DNA of 16,628 nt from Nocardioidaceae bacterium. Its GTDB lineage: Bacteria > Actinomycetota > Actinomycetes > Propionibacteriales > Nocardioidaceae. Position 1 is the first letter of the stretch. Each line of letters starts with the position of its first letter. Below the pieces are notes generated by a model. The model did no database searches. It was not told the DNA's origin and saw nothing but the letters and a program-made list of their open reading frames with translations. The stretch is taken from NCBI GenBank assembly GCA_013696015.1, contig JACCZI010000199.1:1-16628 (forward strand). The letters run 5' to 3'. Both the position numbers and the translations under genes were made by a program. Shown here in pieces: positions 7,301 through 13,942 of the stretch.

Positions 7301-7544
7301 TGAACGTCAGGCCCAACACCTGGTCCGGCTCGACGAGTCGCTGACCGACCAGCCACACCACCCGCGCCGCCATCACAGTTGTCTTGCCCGAGCCGGCTCC
7401 CGCAATGACCGCACCCGGCTCGAGCGGGGCTGTGATGGCGGCCAGCTGCTCGATGCTGAAAGCGGTGCCGAGCACGTCCGCAAGCTGTGTCGCGTCGCGC
7501 ACCATGGGATGTGCGCCACGAGCAGCGACGAGAAGGCCCGTCAT
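4293..7544 (-). CDS. adnB: AdnB, helicase-nuclease subunit of the AdnAB recombination complex
   Basis: AdnB pairs with AdnA to unwind and resect double-strand DNA ends for homologous recombination, the actinobacterial counterpart of RecBCD/AddAB. This 1083-residue protein has a UvrD-like motor: Walker A AGAGSGKT at 48-55, DEYQD at 279-283, GDPCQAIYGWRGAS from 313, and ALTRAKRLL near 740. A RecB-type PDDEXK nuclease lies at the C-terminus, with an upstream aspartate region (GRIDAVYEDRDG), then VVVDWKTS near 1005 and QLALYRLAW. No cysteine cluster is present, unlike AdnA. I chose ATG 7544 because it overlaps the adnA stop as ATGA and has GGAGG upstream; an in-frame start at 7571 lies inside adnA. 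The overlap implies coupled synthesis of the two subunits. Confidence 0.94.
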   Translation of the reverse strand: MTGLLVAARGAHPMVRDATQLADVLGTAFSIEQLAAITAPLEPGAVIAGAGSGKTTVMAARVVWLVGQRLVEPDQVLGLTFTNKSAAELGARIRSALHQLHSAAGLSDRAVEHGEPTVSTYHAYAGALVAEHGLRLGFEPDQRLVADASGYQRAARVVQRCAATLPTVSTDLATVVRDVVHLDAQLSDHLVEVDDVLRFDTDLRDELATVRQLRPVHEAVAASVKRDELLMLVALYRRAKQDDDVVDFSDQMARGAHLAMLASEVSRCERDRYRVVLLDEYQDTSVAQRLMLQGLFSGETPATGRGHAVTAVGDPCQAIYGWRGASVDNLDAFPRHFPRQTGRDAASYALVVNRRCDHQILGAANAVAAPLFDKHPSVRPLAPRPEAGPGEIRTGCLETVVDEITWMVEQIVAVHDQSDTDWSDIAILVRDGSEIGAVAAALRQVHVPVEVVGLSGLLGSPEVADVLATLEVVHSLTANAALLRLLTGPRWRIGVRDLALLGERAGQLAAGGAPPPVGDGLPDKLERAVMGADPTEVRSLSDALDDPGRLPYSDAARGRFATLAGELRRLRSHVGDPLSDLTRRVVETTGLDVELGADPNPAGAQARDNVALLLDAVADFAAADPAASLNGLLAYLHAEEDFNRGMSVATPSANDSVKLLTVHKAKGLEWPVVLLPFMAAKVFPNERSRERWSSTPAELPSPLRGDASSLPQVGKWTTAGVAAFKREVRGEALLEERRLGYVALTRAKRLLIASAHWWGRTQQQPRGPSEYLRQLREHAPVADAVMTSREALWVEGPDDGAPNPLLTATANVAWPAPLDSARLERRRRAARAVRDALAGHPAPAPCPRTTADAAALQRLEALDDELDALVAEATTAAPDVVEVPLPATLSATTLIRMHSDPDALAADLVRPMPRRPSRGARFGTRFHAWVELYVGQQALLEPHDLPGAADAGIVDDADLMALTAAFQEGPFGDRTPCAVEAPFSLTLAGQVVVGRIDAVYEDRDGFVVVDWKTSREPIADPTQLALYRLAWAELNHLPLGAVRAAFYYVRTGQVVVPAELPGREELEHRLGGGSQPGRSWAGP

Positions 7545-10500
7545 GATGCCTCCGGACATGCGTCTGGGCATGCGTCGTTGCGCGGTGCAGCGAGGATGGT
7601 CAGCCCCTCCGGTCGTGCCGGGCAGCAGCTGCGGAACTCGCAGTAACGGCAGGCGGCACCCGGTGTTGCCACGAACCGCTCACCGCGGACGGTGCTGACC
7701 GCGTGAGCGAGCTGCGCGTGGACGGGCGCCGCGTCGCCCTCGGGAGGCTCCTGTCGCTGCACCCGCGGCAGGCCCTCGTCCTGGCGCGGCGCGTTGTGGC
7801 GCAGCTGCACCAGCTCGGCTCCACCCTGGACCGCCGGAGCTCCCACGACCTCGTCCACCGCCCCGGCCGCCACGGCGACCTGGTAGACGCCGAGCTGCGG
7901 GTGCGCGCGAACCGCGGTACCGGAGGGGGTCGTTCGGACGGTCTTGAGGTCGACCACGATCACCCGGCCCGCGGCGTCCACCTCGACCCGGTCCATGAAG
8001 CCACGCAGCAGGACGCTGTCACCCCCGACCGGCACCTCCACCTCGAACGCGTGCTCGGCGGCAAGCACGCGCCGATCCCGGTCCGCCTGGTGCCAGGCCA
8101 GGAAGCGCCGTAGCGCGGTCCGCGCCTCCGTGCGCTCGCGGGCAGAGACCCATGGCGCGGAGAACTGCAGGGAGTCCCACATCCGCTCGAGGTGCCGCTG
8201 GAGGGGAACGTCGTCGGCAACCGTCTCGCCGGTCACGACGCTCTCGGCCAACGCGTGCAGAAGGCTGCCGAACCCCTGAGCCGTCGTGCTCGTGCTGGCA
8301 CCGCCGGCCTCACGGGCGAGGAACCAGCGCAGCGGGCACGACGCCAGACCGTCGAGAGCGCTGCCGGATAGGGCGACTGGTTCGTCGACCGGACGTACCG
8401 GCGTCGTCGTGTCCGTCGGATCGCTGGTGCCCCACCAGGAGTCGGGCGAGGCGCACGCGAGCGGAGCCGCACCACCGGAGACAGGCCTGGCGAGGCGGGC
8501 GATCCGAGCCGCCGCCGCGGCGCGTACGCCCGGGTCGTCGGTGGTTTCAGCGATGCAGCGCAGCTCGGCCAGCACCCCGCGCAGCGAGACCGGACGAGAC
8601 GGTCGCCCGAGCGGGCCGCACGCCTCGACGCCCAGCTCATGGAGGAAGCGGGACGGTTGGTCGCCGTCGTCCGCCGGGCTGGCCACCGCGGTGACGACGA
8701 GCCGCTCGCGGGCGCGGGTCACCGCGACGTAGAAGAGCCGCCGCTCCTCGGCCAGCAGCTGCGCCGCTGTCGGGGGCTCCAGCGGGCCGTCACGGTCGAG
8801 CCGGTCGGCGTGGAGGAACGACCCCCGCCGGCGTAGGTCCGGCCAGGTGCCCTCCTGGACACCGGCGACCACGACGAGGCGCCATTCAAGTCCCTTCGCT
8901 CGATGGGCGGTGAGCAACCGGACCACATCGCCGCGGACGCCGCGCTCCGCCAGCGGCTCTGCGGGGATCTGCTGGCCGTCGACCTCGTCGAGGAACTGCT
9001 GGAGCCCGGGAAGTCGCTGCTGCTCCTGAGCCCGAGCGGCCAGCCCGAACAACGCGCAGACGGCGTCGAGGTCGCGATGCGCGGCGCGGCCGGCCGTGCC
9101 GACTCGCTCCGCCTGGGCGCGCAGCCGGCGGGGCCACGATGTCCCCGACCAGATCGCCCACACGACCTCTTCCGGCGCCGCCCGCTGCGCCGCCAGCTCG
9201 CGGGCTCGACCGAGCAGCCGCGCCATGCGCAGCGCCCGCTGCGCCTCCACGCCGGAGACCGTCGCCAGCACAGCAGGATCACCGAGAGCCTCGGCGAGCA
9301 GCTGACCCGACGCCCGGGGCAGCCGCTCGCCGGCGGACATCTCGCTGTCGTGGCGGCGTAGCTGCCGCGCGAGGCGGCGCACCGAACCGGGATCCATCGC
9401 CCCCAGCGGCGAGGTCAGCAGGCCCTCGGCGGCCGAGGCGTCGAGCGGCTCCGACGTGGTGGCCAGGCGCAGTGCCCTCAGCAGCACCTGCACCGCGGGC
9501 TCGGAGCGCAGCGGCACCTCGTCGCCGGCGACCTCGACGGGCACGTCTGCCGCAACGAGGGCCCGTTGCAGCCGCGGGATCGACTGGCCGGAGCGCACGA
9601 GCACCGCCATCGTCGACCAGGGAAGGCCGTCGTCGAGGTGCGCCCGCCGCAGCAGTGCCGCGATGTGCTCCGCCTCGGCGGCAGGTGACAGGTACGTCTG
9701 GACCCGCACGTCGCCGTCGCCGTACTCGGGAGCAACCGGGCGCGGCTGCCGGAACGCCTCGAACGTCGCCCTGTCGAGGCCGCCGGGGACACCCGAGCGG
9801 GCGACGAGCGTGCGGGACGCCCGCAGGATCCGCTTCCCGAACCGCCGGGTGGTACGGAGCGCGTACGTGGCGGCCGGTCGCCCGTCGGCGTGCCGGAAGT
9901 CGTGCGGGAAGCGCAGCAGGCCGCGGACCTCCGCGCCACGGAAGCCGTAGATCGACTGGTCGGGATCTCCGACGACGATCAGGTCCCGGCCGCCGCCGGC
10001 GATCGAGCGCAGCAGGTCGACCTGGGCGGGGTCGGTGTCCTGGTACTCGTCGACCACGACCAGGGAGATCTCCCGACGCAACACCTCCTCGACGGCCGGG
10101 TCGCGCGCCGTCAGCACCGCCCGATGGACGAGCTCGGCGTAGTCCAGCTGGTTCTGGGCGTCGAGGACGTCGAGGTACTCGGCGAAGAACTGCCCCGCTG
10201 CCACCCACTCCGGCCGCCGCTGCTGGTGCCCGATCATGGTGACCTCAGTGGGCTCCAGGCCGCGTTCGCGGGCGCATGCCAGCACCCGCTGGACCTCCTC
10301 GGCCATGCCGCGAGTGCCCAAAGCCGGCAGCATGTCCGACGGCCAGGCGATCGTGCCGGTCCGCACGCTGCCCTTGAGCAGCTCTCGGATCCGTACGTCC
10401 TGCTCGGGGGCCGACAACAGCTGCAGCGGGGAGGTGAACGCCTCAGCGTCCTGGAACCGGCGGAGCAGTGCGTAGCAGAAGGCGTGGAACGTCGTCGCCA

Positions 10501-10783
10501 TCGGCGCCGCAGTGGTGCGACCCAGCCGGGCGCTGATGCGCCCGCGCAGCTCGTCGGCGGCCTTCCGGCCGAACGTGAGCACCAACACCTCGTCGGCCCG
10601 CAGGCCCCGCCGCTCGACCCGGTCGACGACGGCCTCGACCAGCGTCGTCGTCTTGCCGGTCCCTGGACCGGCCAGCACGAGCAACGGACCACCTCGGTGG
10701 TCGACGACCGCGCGCTGGCTCGCGTCGAGCCGCGGCGCAGCGGCTCGCGCCGGCGCGTGACGCAACACGTAGCGAGGTGACAT
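7541..10783 (-). CDS. adnA: AdnA, helicase-nuclease subunit of the AdnAB recombination complex
   Basis: This 1080-residue protein is the partner of AdnB in resecting DNA double-strand ends. Motor motifs are Walker A AGPGTGKT at 38-45, DEYQDTDPAQ near 242, GDPDQSIYGFRGAE, and VAVTRARERL near 690. The C-terminal RecB-type nuclease shows DRVEVDAAG, IVVDLKT near 944 and QLGVYQ. Cysteines at about 814 (SCPLRWF) and in CRYCEFRSCC near 1043 fit the split Fe-S cluster that clasps nuclease domains of this family. ATG 10783 is preferred because the family N-terminus begins here; the frame runs upstream into the alkyltransferase-like gene without a credible start. The ribosome binding site is poor, so translation may depend on the preceding gene 29 bases upstream. 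The stop overlaps the adnB start. Confidence 0.94.
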   Translation of the reverse strand: MSPRYVLRHAPARAAAPRLDASQRAVVDHRGGPLLVLAGPGTGKTTTLVEAVVDRVERRGLRADEVLVLTFGRKAADELRGRISARLGRTTAAPMATTFHAFCYALLRRFQDAEAFTSPLQLLSAPEQDVRIRELLKGSVRTGTIAWPSDMLPALGTRGMAEEVQRVLACARERGLEPTEVTMIGHQQRRPEWVAAGQFFAEYLDVLDAQNQLDYAELVHRAVLTARDPAVEEVLRREISLVVVDEYQDTDPAQVDLLRSIAGGGRDLIVVGDPDQSIYGFRGAEVRGLLRFPHDFRHADGRPAATYALRTTRRFGKRILRASRTLVARSGVPGGLDRATFEAFRQPRPVAPEYGDGDVRVQTYLSPAAEAEHIAALLRRAHLDDGLPWSTMAVLVRSGQSIPRLQRALVAADVPVEVAGDEVPLRSEPAVQVLLRALRLATTSEPLDASAAEGLLTSPLGAMDPGSVRRLARQLRRHDSEMSAGERLPRASGQLLAEALGDPAVLATVSGVEAQRALRMARLLGRARELAAQRAAPEEVVWAIWSGTSWPRRLRAQAERVGTAGRAAHRDLDAVCALFGLAARAQEQQRLPGLQQFLDEVDGQQIPAEPLAERGVRGDVVRLLTAHRAKGLEWRLVVVAGVQEGTWPDLRRRGSFLHADRLDRDGPLEPPTAAQLLAEERRLFYVAVTRARERLVVTAVASPADDGDQPSRFLHELGVEACGPLGRPSRPVSLRGVLAELRCIAETTDDPGVRAAAAARIARLARPVSGGAAPLACASPDSWWGTSDPTDTTTPVRPVDEPVALSGSALDGLASCPLRWFLAREAGGASTSTTAQGFGSLLHALAESVVTGETVADDVPLQRHLERMWDSLQFSAPWVSARERTEARTALRRFLAWHQADRDRRVLAAEHAFEVEVPVGGDSVLLRGFMDRVEVDAAGRVIVVDLKTVRTTPSGTAVRAHPQLGVYQVAVAAGAVDEVVGAPAVQGGAELVQLRHNAPRQDEGLPRVQRQEPPEGDAAPVHAQLAHAVSTVRGERFVATPGAACRYCEFRSCCPARPEGLTILAAPRNDACPDACPEAS

Positions 10784-10812
10784 GCGGGCATCGCACCAGA
10801 CACCGCTGACAA

Positions 10813-11160
10813 TCAGCGTCGCGTCGGCAATGTGTGCAGCAGGTCGTTGCCGGGATTCCAGGCGGCTGCGGCCATGTCGACGCGAAGCTCGGCCGCGCCG
10901 CTCCGCAGCGGTGTGCGCTCGGCGCGATAGTGCTCCGGCGCGGTCGCGCGGTGCGACTGCGGGAGGCCTCCGTCGGCACGGACCACCCGCCACCACGGGA
11001 CCCCACCACCGTGCTGGGACAGGACGCGGCCCACGCGGCGAGGGCCGCTGTGTGCGACGGCACGGGCCACGTCGCCGTACGCCATCACCCGACCCGGGGG
11101 GATCGCCTCCACGACGCGCAGCACGGACTCGACGTAAGCCTCCCGCTCGTCATCGCTCAC
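10813..11160 (-). CDS. Alkyltransferase-like (MGMT family) DNA repair protein
   Basis: The 115-residue protein has the DNA-binding domain of O6-alkylguanine-DNA alkyltransferases (IPPGRVMAYGDVA near 20-32, then RRVGRVL) but lacks the reactive cysteine. The usual PCHRV site reads PWWRV at 55-59. Replacement of Cys by Trp defines alkyltransferase-like (ATL) proteins, which bind O6-alkylguanine and hand it to nucleotide excision repair rather than repairing it. The His position is also Trp. The start is GTG 11160 without a clear ribosome binding site; a poor -10-like CAGACT lies exactly six bases upstream, so a leaderless transcript is possible. It heads the operon with adnA, adnB and nudC, and a homologue is next to adnA in M. 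tuberculosis (Rv3204). Function as a lesion sensor is inferred from the family. Confidence 0.9.
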   Translation of the reverse strand: MSDDEREAYVESVLRVVEAIPPGRVMAYGDVARAVAHSGPRRVGRVLSQHGGGVPWWRVVRADGGLPQSHRATAPEHYRAERTPLRSGAAELRVDMAAAAWNPGNDLLHTLPTRR

Positions 11161-11208
11161 GCGCCCAGTCTGCTCGAGCCCGCGGGTGGCTGATCTGCAC
11201 GCGGCCGG

Positions 11209-11233
11209 CGGGAGCTACTTCCAATGGCTCCCG
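11209..11233. terminator. Hairpin between moeZ and the alkyltransferase-like gene
   Basis: CGGGAGC and GCTCCCG form a perfect 7-bp stem with an 11-base loop, 27 bases after the moeZ stop. Neither strand has a U-rich tail. It may end moeZ transcription weakly or only stabilise the RNA end. Confidence 0.35.
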
Positions 11234-11260
11234 GGGCATGGCAGGCGAGGCGCCGGCAGG

Positions 11261-12463
11261 TCAGTACGACGGCTGCGACGGGTCAATCTGGTTGACCCAG
11301 GCGACGACGCCACCACCCACGTGGACCGCGTCGGCGAAGCCGGCGCCCTTGACCACCGCCAACGCCTCGGCGGAGCGCACCCCGACCTTGCAGTGCAACA
11401 CGACCTGCTTGTCCGGCGGCAGCTTGCTCAGCGCCTCGCCGGACAGGAACTCCCCCTTGGGGATCAGCACCGACCCGGGGATGCGGTTGATCTCGTACTC
11501 GTTCGGTTCGCGCACATCGACCAGCGTGAAGTCGCGACTGCCGTCAGCGCGCTGCTTGAGCCAGCCGGCCAGCGTGGACACCGAGATCGTCGCGTCCACG
11601 GCGGCGTCGGCCGCTTCATCGCTGACAGCGCCGCAGAACGCCTCGTAGTCGATCAGCCCGGTCACACTGGGCTGGTCACCGCAGATCGCGCAGCCGGGAT
11701 CCTTGCGCACGTTGAGCTCGCGCCAGCTCATCTCGAGGGCGTCGTAGATCAGCAGCCGGCCGAGCAGGGGCGCGCCGATGCCCGTGAGCAGCTTGAGGGC
11801 CTCGGTCACCTGGACCGACCCGATCGAGGCGCAGAGCACACCAAGCACCCCGCCCTCGGCGCACGACGGCACCATGCCCGGCGGTGGCGGTTCGGGGTAG
11901 AGGCAGCGGTAGCACGGCCCGTGCTCCGCCCAGAACACACTGACCTGACCGTCGAAGCGGAAGATCGAGCCCCACACGTACGGCTTGCCGAGCAGCACGC
12001 ACGCGTCGTTGACGAGGTAACGGGTGGCGAAGTTGTCGGTACCGTCGACGATGAGGTCGTACGGCGCGAAGATCGCCATGACGTTGGACGAGTCGAGCCG
12101 CTCGGCGTGCACGACGACATCGACGTACGGGTTGATCTCGGTGATCGACTCCTGTGCCGAAACCGCCTTCGGCCTACCGATGTCGCTCTGGCCGTGGATG
12201 ACCTGGCGTTGCAGGTTGGACTCGTCGACGTCGTCGAAGTCGACGATGCCGAGCGTCCCGACCCCGGCCGCCGCCAGGTACAACAGAGCCGGGCTGCCGA
12301 GGCCACCAGCACCGATCACCAGCACCTTGGCGTTCTTCAGCCGCTTCTGCCCGGTCATGCCGACGTCGGGGATGATCAGGTGACGGCTGTAGCGGCGGAC
12401 CTCGTCGACGCTCAGCGCGTCGGCGGGTTCGACCAGGGGCGGGACCGGGGACGACAGGGACAC
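11261..12463 (-). CDS. moeZ: MoeZ, adenylyltransferase/sulfurtransferase (E1-like plus rhodanese)
   Basis: MoeZ adenylates the C-terminal glycine of small sulfur-carrier proteins (MoaD-like, and CysO in mycobacteria) and sulfurates them through its rhodanese domain, feeding molybdopterin, thiamine or cysteine synthesis. The 400-residue protein has an E1-like fold with GAGGLGSP at 51-58 and DFDDVDESNLQRQ at 75-87. Zinc cysteines are at 184, 187, 258 and 261, and C201 is a candidate E1 cysteine. A rhodanese domain from about 290 has its active-site Cys358 in HCKVGVRS. I chose GTG 12463 because GAGGAGG lies just upstream and the length fits the family; the open frame continuing upstream runs antisense through the TetR gene. 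A consensus SigR/SigH-type promoter and a strong hairpin lie in the leader. No carrier protein or cysM gene is adjacent. Confidence 0.95.
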   Translation of the reverse strand: MSLSSPVPPLVEPADALSVDEVRRYSRHLIIPDVGMTGQKRLKNAKVLVIGAGGLGSPALLYLAAAGVGTLGIVDFDDVDESNLQRQVIHGQSDIGRPKAVSAQESITEINPYVDVVVHAERLDSSNVMAIFAPYDLIVDGTDNFATRYLVNDACVLLGKPYVWGSIFRFDGQVSVFWAEHGPCYRCLYPEPPPPGMVPSCAEGGVLGVLCASIGSVQVTEALKLLTGIGAPLLGRLLIYDALEMSWRELNVRKDPGCAICGDQPSVTGLIDYEAFCGAVSDEAADAAVDATISVSTLAGWLKQRADGSRDFTLVDVREPNEYEINRIPGSVLIPKGEFLSGEALSKLPPDKQVVLHCKVGVRSAEALAVVKGAGFADAVHVGGGVVAWVNQIDPSQPSY

Positions 12464-12479
12464 GGCAAGCCTCCTCAAA

Positions 12480-12504
12480 CTGCCACGACGGGCGCGTCGG
12501 GCAG
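12480..12504 (-). promoter_or_regulatory. Strong hairpin in the moeZ leader
   Basis: CTGCC and CGACG pair with CGTCG and GGCAG around a GGCG/CGCC tetraloop, giving ten base pairs with one bulged base. In the moeZ transcript it is followed directly by TTTGAGGAGG, so it abuts the Shine-Dalgarno sequence. It could be an attenuator, an RNA-stability element, or at the DNA level a palindromic operator for the divergent TetR protein. The structure is clear; the role is not. Confidence 0.45.
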
Positions 12505-12526
12505 CCCTGCAGCGTGTGCTGGATGA

Positions 12527-12553
12527 AACGGTGGCGGCACGAGCGGCATTCCC
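12527..12553 (-). promoter_or_regulatory. SigR/SigH-type promoter of moeZ
   Basis: On the minus strand GGGAAT (12553-12548), an 18-base spacer and GTT (12529-12527) match the disulfide-stress sigma factor consensus exactly, with the same spacing as the mrx1 promoter. The start of transcription would be near 12520, giving a leader of about 57 bases that contains the hairpin at 12480-12504. moeZ/moeB homologues have, as I recall, been reported among SigR targets in Streptomyces. Confidence 0.72.
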
Positions 12554-12568
12554 GCCCTGGTGCCTGCG

Positions 12569-12574
12569 TAGGAT
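12569..12574 (+). promoter_or_regulatory. -10 element for a leaderless TetR transcript
   Basis: TAGGAT matches the actinobacterial TANNNT -10 consensus and ends exactly six bases before the GTG start codon, so transcription would start at or next to that codon. No good Shine-Dalgarno sequence precedes the GTG. The -35 region (around 12546-12551) is poor and overlaps the -35 element of the opposing moeZ promoter. Confidence 0.5.
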
Positions 12575-12580
12575 GCCGAA

Positions 12581-13213
12581 GTGACCACCTCGACGGACAC
12601 GGCACGGCCGCGTGGACGGCGAATGCCGCGCACCGCCCGCCGAGCCCAGCTGCTCGAGGCGGCACTCGAGATGTTCGGCCGGTACGGATACCACGCGGCG
12701 GCGATGGATGACATCGCCGAACGAGCAGGGGTGTCCAAGCCGGTCCTGTACCAGCACTTCCCGGGCAAGCTCGACCTCTACCTGGCGCTCCTGGACACCT
12801 CCTGCGACACCGTGATCGCTGCCGTCCGCGCCGCGCTGGCCTCCACCGACGTCAACAAGGAGCGGGTCGCCGCGGCCGTCGACGTGTTCTTCACCTACGT
12901 CGCATCCGACAAGGCCGCCTTCCGCCTGGTGTTCGAGTCCGATCTGACCGGCGAGTTGCCGGTGCGAGAGCGGGTCGAGCGGGTGACCACCGAGTGCGCA
13001 GCTGCGATCGCCGACGTCATCCACGACGACACCGGCCTGCCGGCGGCGGAGTCGCAGCTGGTCGCGGTCGGCCTGGTCGGCATGGCGCAGGTCAGCGCGC
13101 GCTGGTGGGTGCGAACGGATCCGCTGGTGAACCAACACGCGGCGGTCCGGCTCGTCTCAGGGCTGGCTTGGCGTGGGGTGCGCGGCTTCCCTCGCTCTCA
13201 CGACGCGGCTTGA
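12581..13213 (+). CDS. TetR family transcriptional regulator
   Basis: The 210-residue protein has an N-terminal TetR DNA-binding domain at about 17-65, with the helix-turn-helix DDIAERAGVSKPVLYQHFPGK ending in the classic YxHF signature. A helical ligand/dimer domain follows. The N-terminal arm is rich in arginine. It corresponds by position to Rv3208 of M. tuberculosis, a TetR gene of uncharacterised ligand. The start is GTG 12581 and appears leaderless. It is divergent from moeZ across 117 bases, so it may regulate itself, moeZ, or both; the palindromic hairpin at 12480-12504 is one possible operator. Its ligand cannot be read from sequence. Confidence 0.93.
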   Translation: MTTSTDTARPRGRRMPRTARRAQLLEAALEMFGRYGYHAAAMDDIAERAGVSKPVLYQHFPGKLDLYLALLDTSCDTVIAAVRAALASTDVNKERVAAAVDVFFTYVASDKAAFRLVFESDLTGELPVRERVERVTTECAAAIADVIHDDTGLPAAESQLVAVGLVGMAQVSARWWVRTDPLVNQHAAVRLVSGLAWRGVRGFPRSHDAA

Positions 13214-13261
13214 CGTCCCAGGACCGTACGTACCAGCTCCGCTCGAAGGAAAGGGCACCCC

Positions 13262-13489
13262 GTGGAGGTCAAGATCGGCGTGTACAACGCGCCACGCGAG
13301 ATCGTGTTCGAGTCAGAGGACACCCCGGACGCGATCCTCACGGCGCTGCGAGAGGCGCTGAGCGGCGGCGACGGCCTGTTGGTGCTGTCGGACGAGAAGG
13401 GTCGGACCGTCGCGGTCCCCGGCGCGCGGGTGGCGTACGTCGAGCTCGGCGAGGAGAGCTCTCGGCGTGTAGGTTTCCGCGCCCGCTGA
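13262..13489 (+). CDS. DUF3107 family small protein
   Basis: This 75-residue protein (MEVKIGVYNAPREIVFES at the start) matches the actinobacterial DUF3107 family, which includes TB9.4/Rv3208A encoded next to the same TetR gene in mycobacteria. The pattern is a beta strand, a helix with TPDAILTALREAL, then strands ending VAYVELG, compatible with a small alpha-beta fold. There is no signal peptide or membrane segment. The start is GTG 13262 with GAAGGAAAGG upstream. It lies 48 bases after the TetR gene; TTGACG at 13210-13215 could be a -35 element, but no convincing -10 follows at proper spacing, so co-transcription with tetR is likely. The biochemical function is unknown. Confidence 0.88.
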   Translation: MEVKIGVYNAPREIVFESEDTPDAILTALREALSGGDGLLVLSDEKGRTVAVPGARVAYVELGEESSRRVGFRAR

Positions 13490-13556
13490 GCGGGGCACTA
13501 TCGTCTCTCTAGGGTCAGTGCCGTGGTGACGAAGCAACGCCGCGGCCCGGCCGGAG

Positions 13557-13574
13557 GACTGCTGCCTGGCAGTC
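13557..13574 (+). promoter_or_regulatory. Hairpin just upstream of the GlsB-type gene ribosome binding site
   Basis: GACTGC and GCAGTC form a perfect 6-bp stem with a 6-base loop, ending one or two bases before the purine-rich GGAAGGAAAGGGAA stretch that serves as ribosome binding site. It might influence mRNA stability or translation, or be the remnant of a terminator for the preceding gene. There is no U-tract. Confidence 0.3.
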
Positions 13575-13596
13575 GGAAGGAAAGGGAAGCGACGAC

Positions 13597-13875
13597 ATGG
13601 ACATTATCTACGTCATCGTGGTCGGGATCATCATCGGACTTCTCGGCAAGTTCGTAGCTCCCGGCGACCGGGACAACATCCCCATCTGGCTGACGGTGCT
13701 GTGCGGCATCGGCGGCGTCATCCTCGGTTACTACATCGCAGCCGCGCTCGGCGTGGACCAGACCAACGGAATCGACTGGGTGCGCCTCCTCATCTCGATC
13801 GCCGTCGCTGCGGTGCTCGTGATGATCGCGGCGACCGTGACCGGCGGGAAACGAGCCGGCCGCAGCAGGGTCTAA
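13597..13875 (+). CDS. GlsB/YeaQ/YmgE family stress-associated membrane protein
   Basis: This 92-residue very hydrophobic protein has three predicted membrane helices, at about 3-17, 29-51 and 61-82. It shows the glycine-rich spacing and the early GLLGKFVAPG and GGVILGYYIAAALG segments of the transglycosylase-associated (GlsB/YeaQ/YmgE) family. It ends in a short basic cytoplasmic tail, GGKRAGRSRV. Family members are small inner-membrane proteins linked to general and cell-envelope stress, but their mechanism is not established. The start is ATG 13597 behind a purine-rich ribosome binding site. It is convergent with the ferritin-like gene and ends before a strong terminator. I do not recall a counterpart in the equivalent mycobacterial block, so it may be a local insertion in the conserved gene order. 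Confidence 0.88.
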   Translation: MDIIYVIVVGIIIGLLGKFVAPGDRDNIPIWLTVLCGIGGVILGYYIAAALGVDQTNGIDWVRLLISIAVAAVLVMIAATVTGGKRAGRSRV

Positions 13876-13895
13876 CCGACAACGAGGGCACGCAG

Positions 13896-13923
13896 AGGGG
13901 CTCCGGGATTCGCCGGGGCCCCT
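13896..13923. terminator. Bidirectional intrinsic terminator between convergent genes
   Basis: AGGGGCTCCGG and CCGGGGCCCCT form an 11-bp stem, with one T-G wobble, around a 6-base loop. It lies 20 bases after the GlsB-type stop and 19 bases beyond the ferritin-like stop on the other strand. The plus-strand tail is TTCGTGTGT, only moderately U-rich. Position and stem quality make it a good terminator for the plus-strand gene and probably for both. Confidence 0.75.
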
Positions 13924-13942
13924 TCGTGTGTGCCCCGCAGGC

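Noticed and set aside
10784..10996. 71-residue N-terminal extension of adnA
   Set aside because: It overlaps the alkyltransferase-like gene in another frame and looks like shadow sequence rich in Arg and Ala. The helicase homology starts after ATG 10783.
12464..13138. N-terminal 225-residue extension of the moeZ frame
   Set aside because: It runs antisense to the TetR gene, has no family resemblance, and the GTG at 12463 has an excellent ribosome binding site.
13470..13500. General-stress (SigB-like) promoter before the GlsB-type gene
   Set aside because: GTTT is present at 13473 but the downstream element reads GGGGCA rather than GGGTAT or GGGTAC, so the match is too poor.
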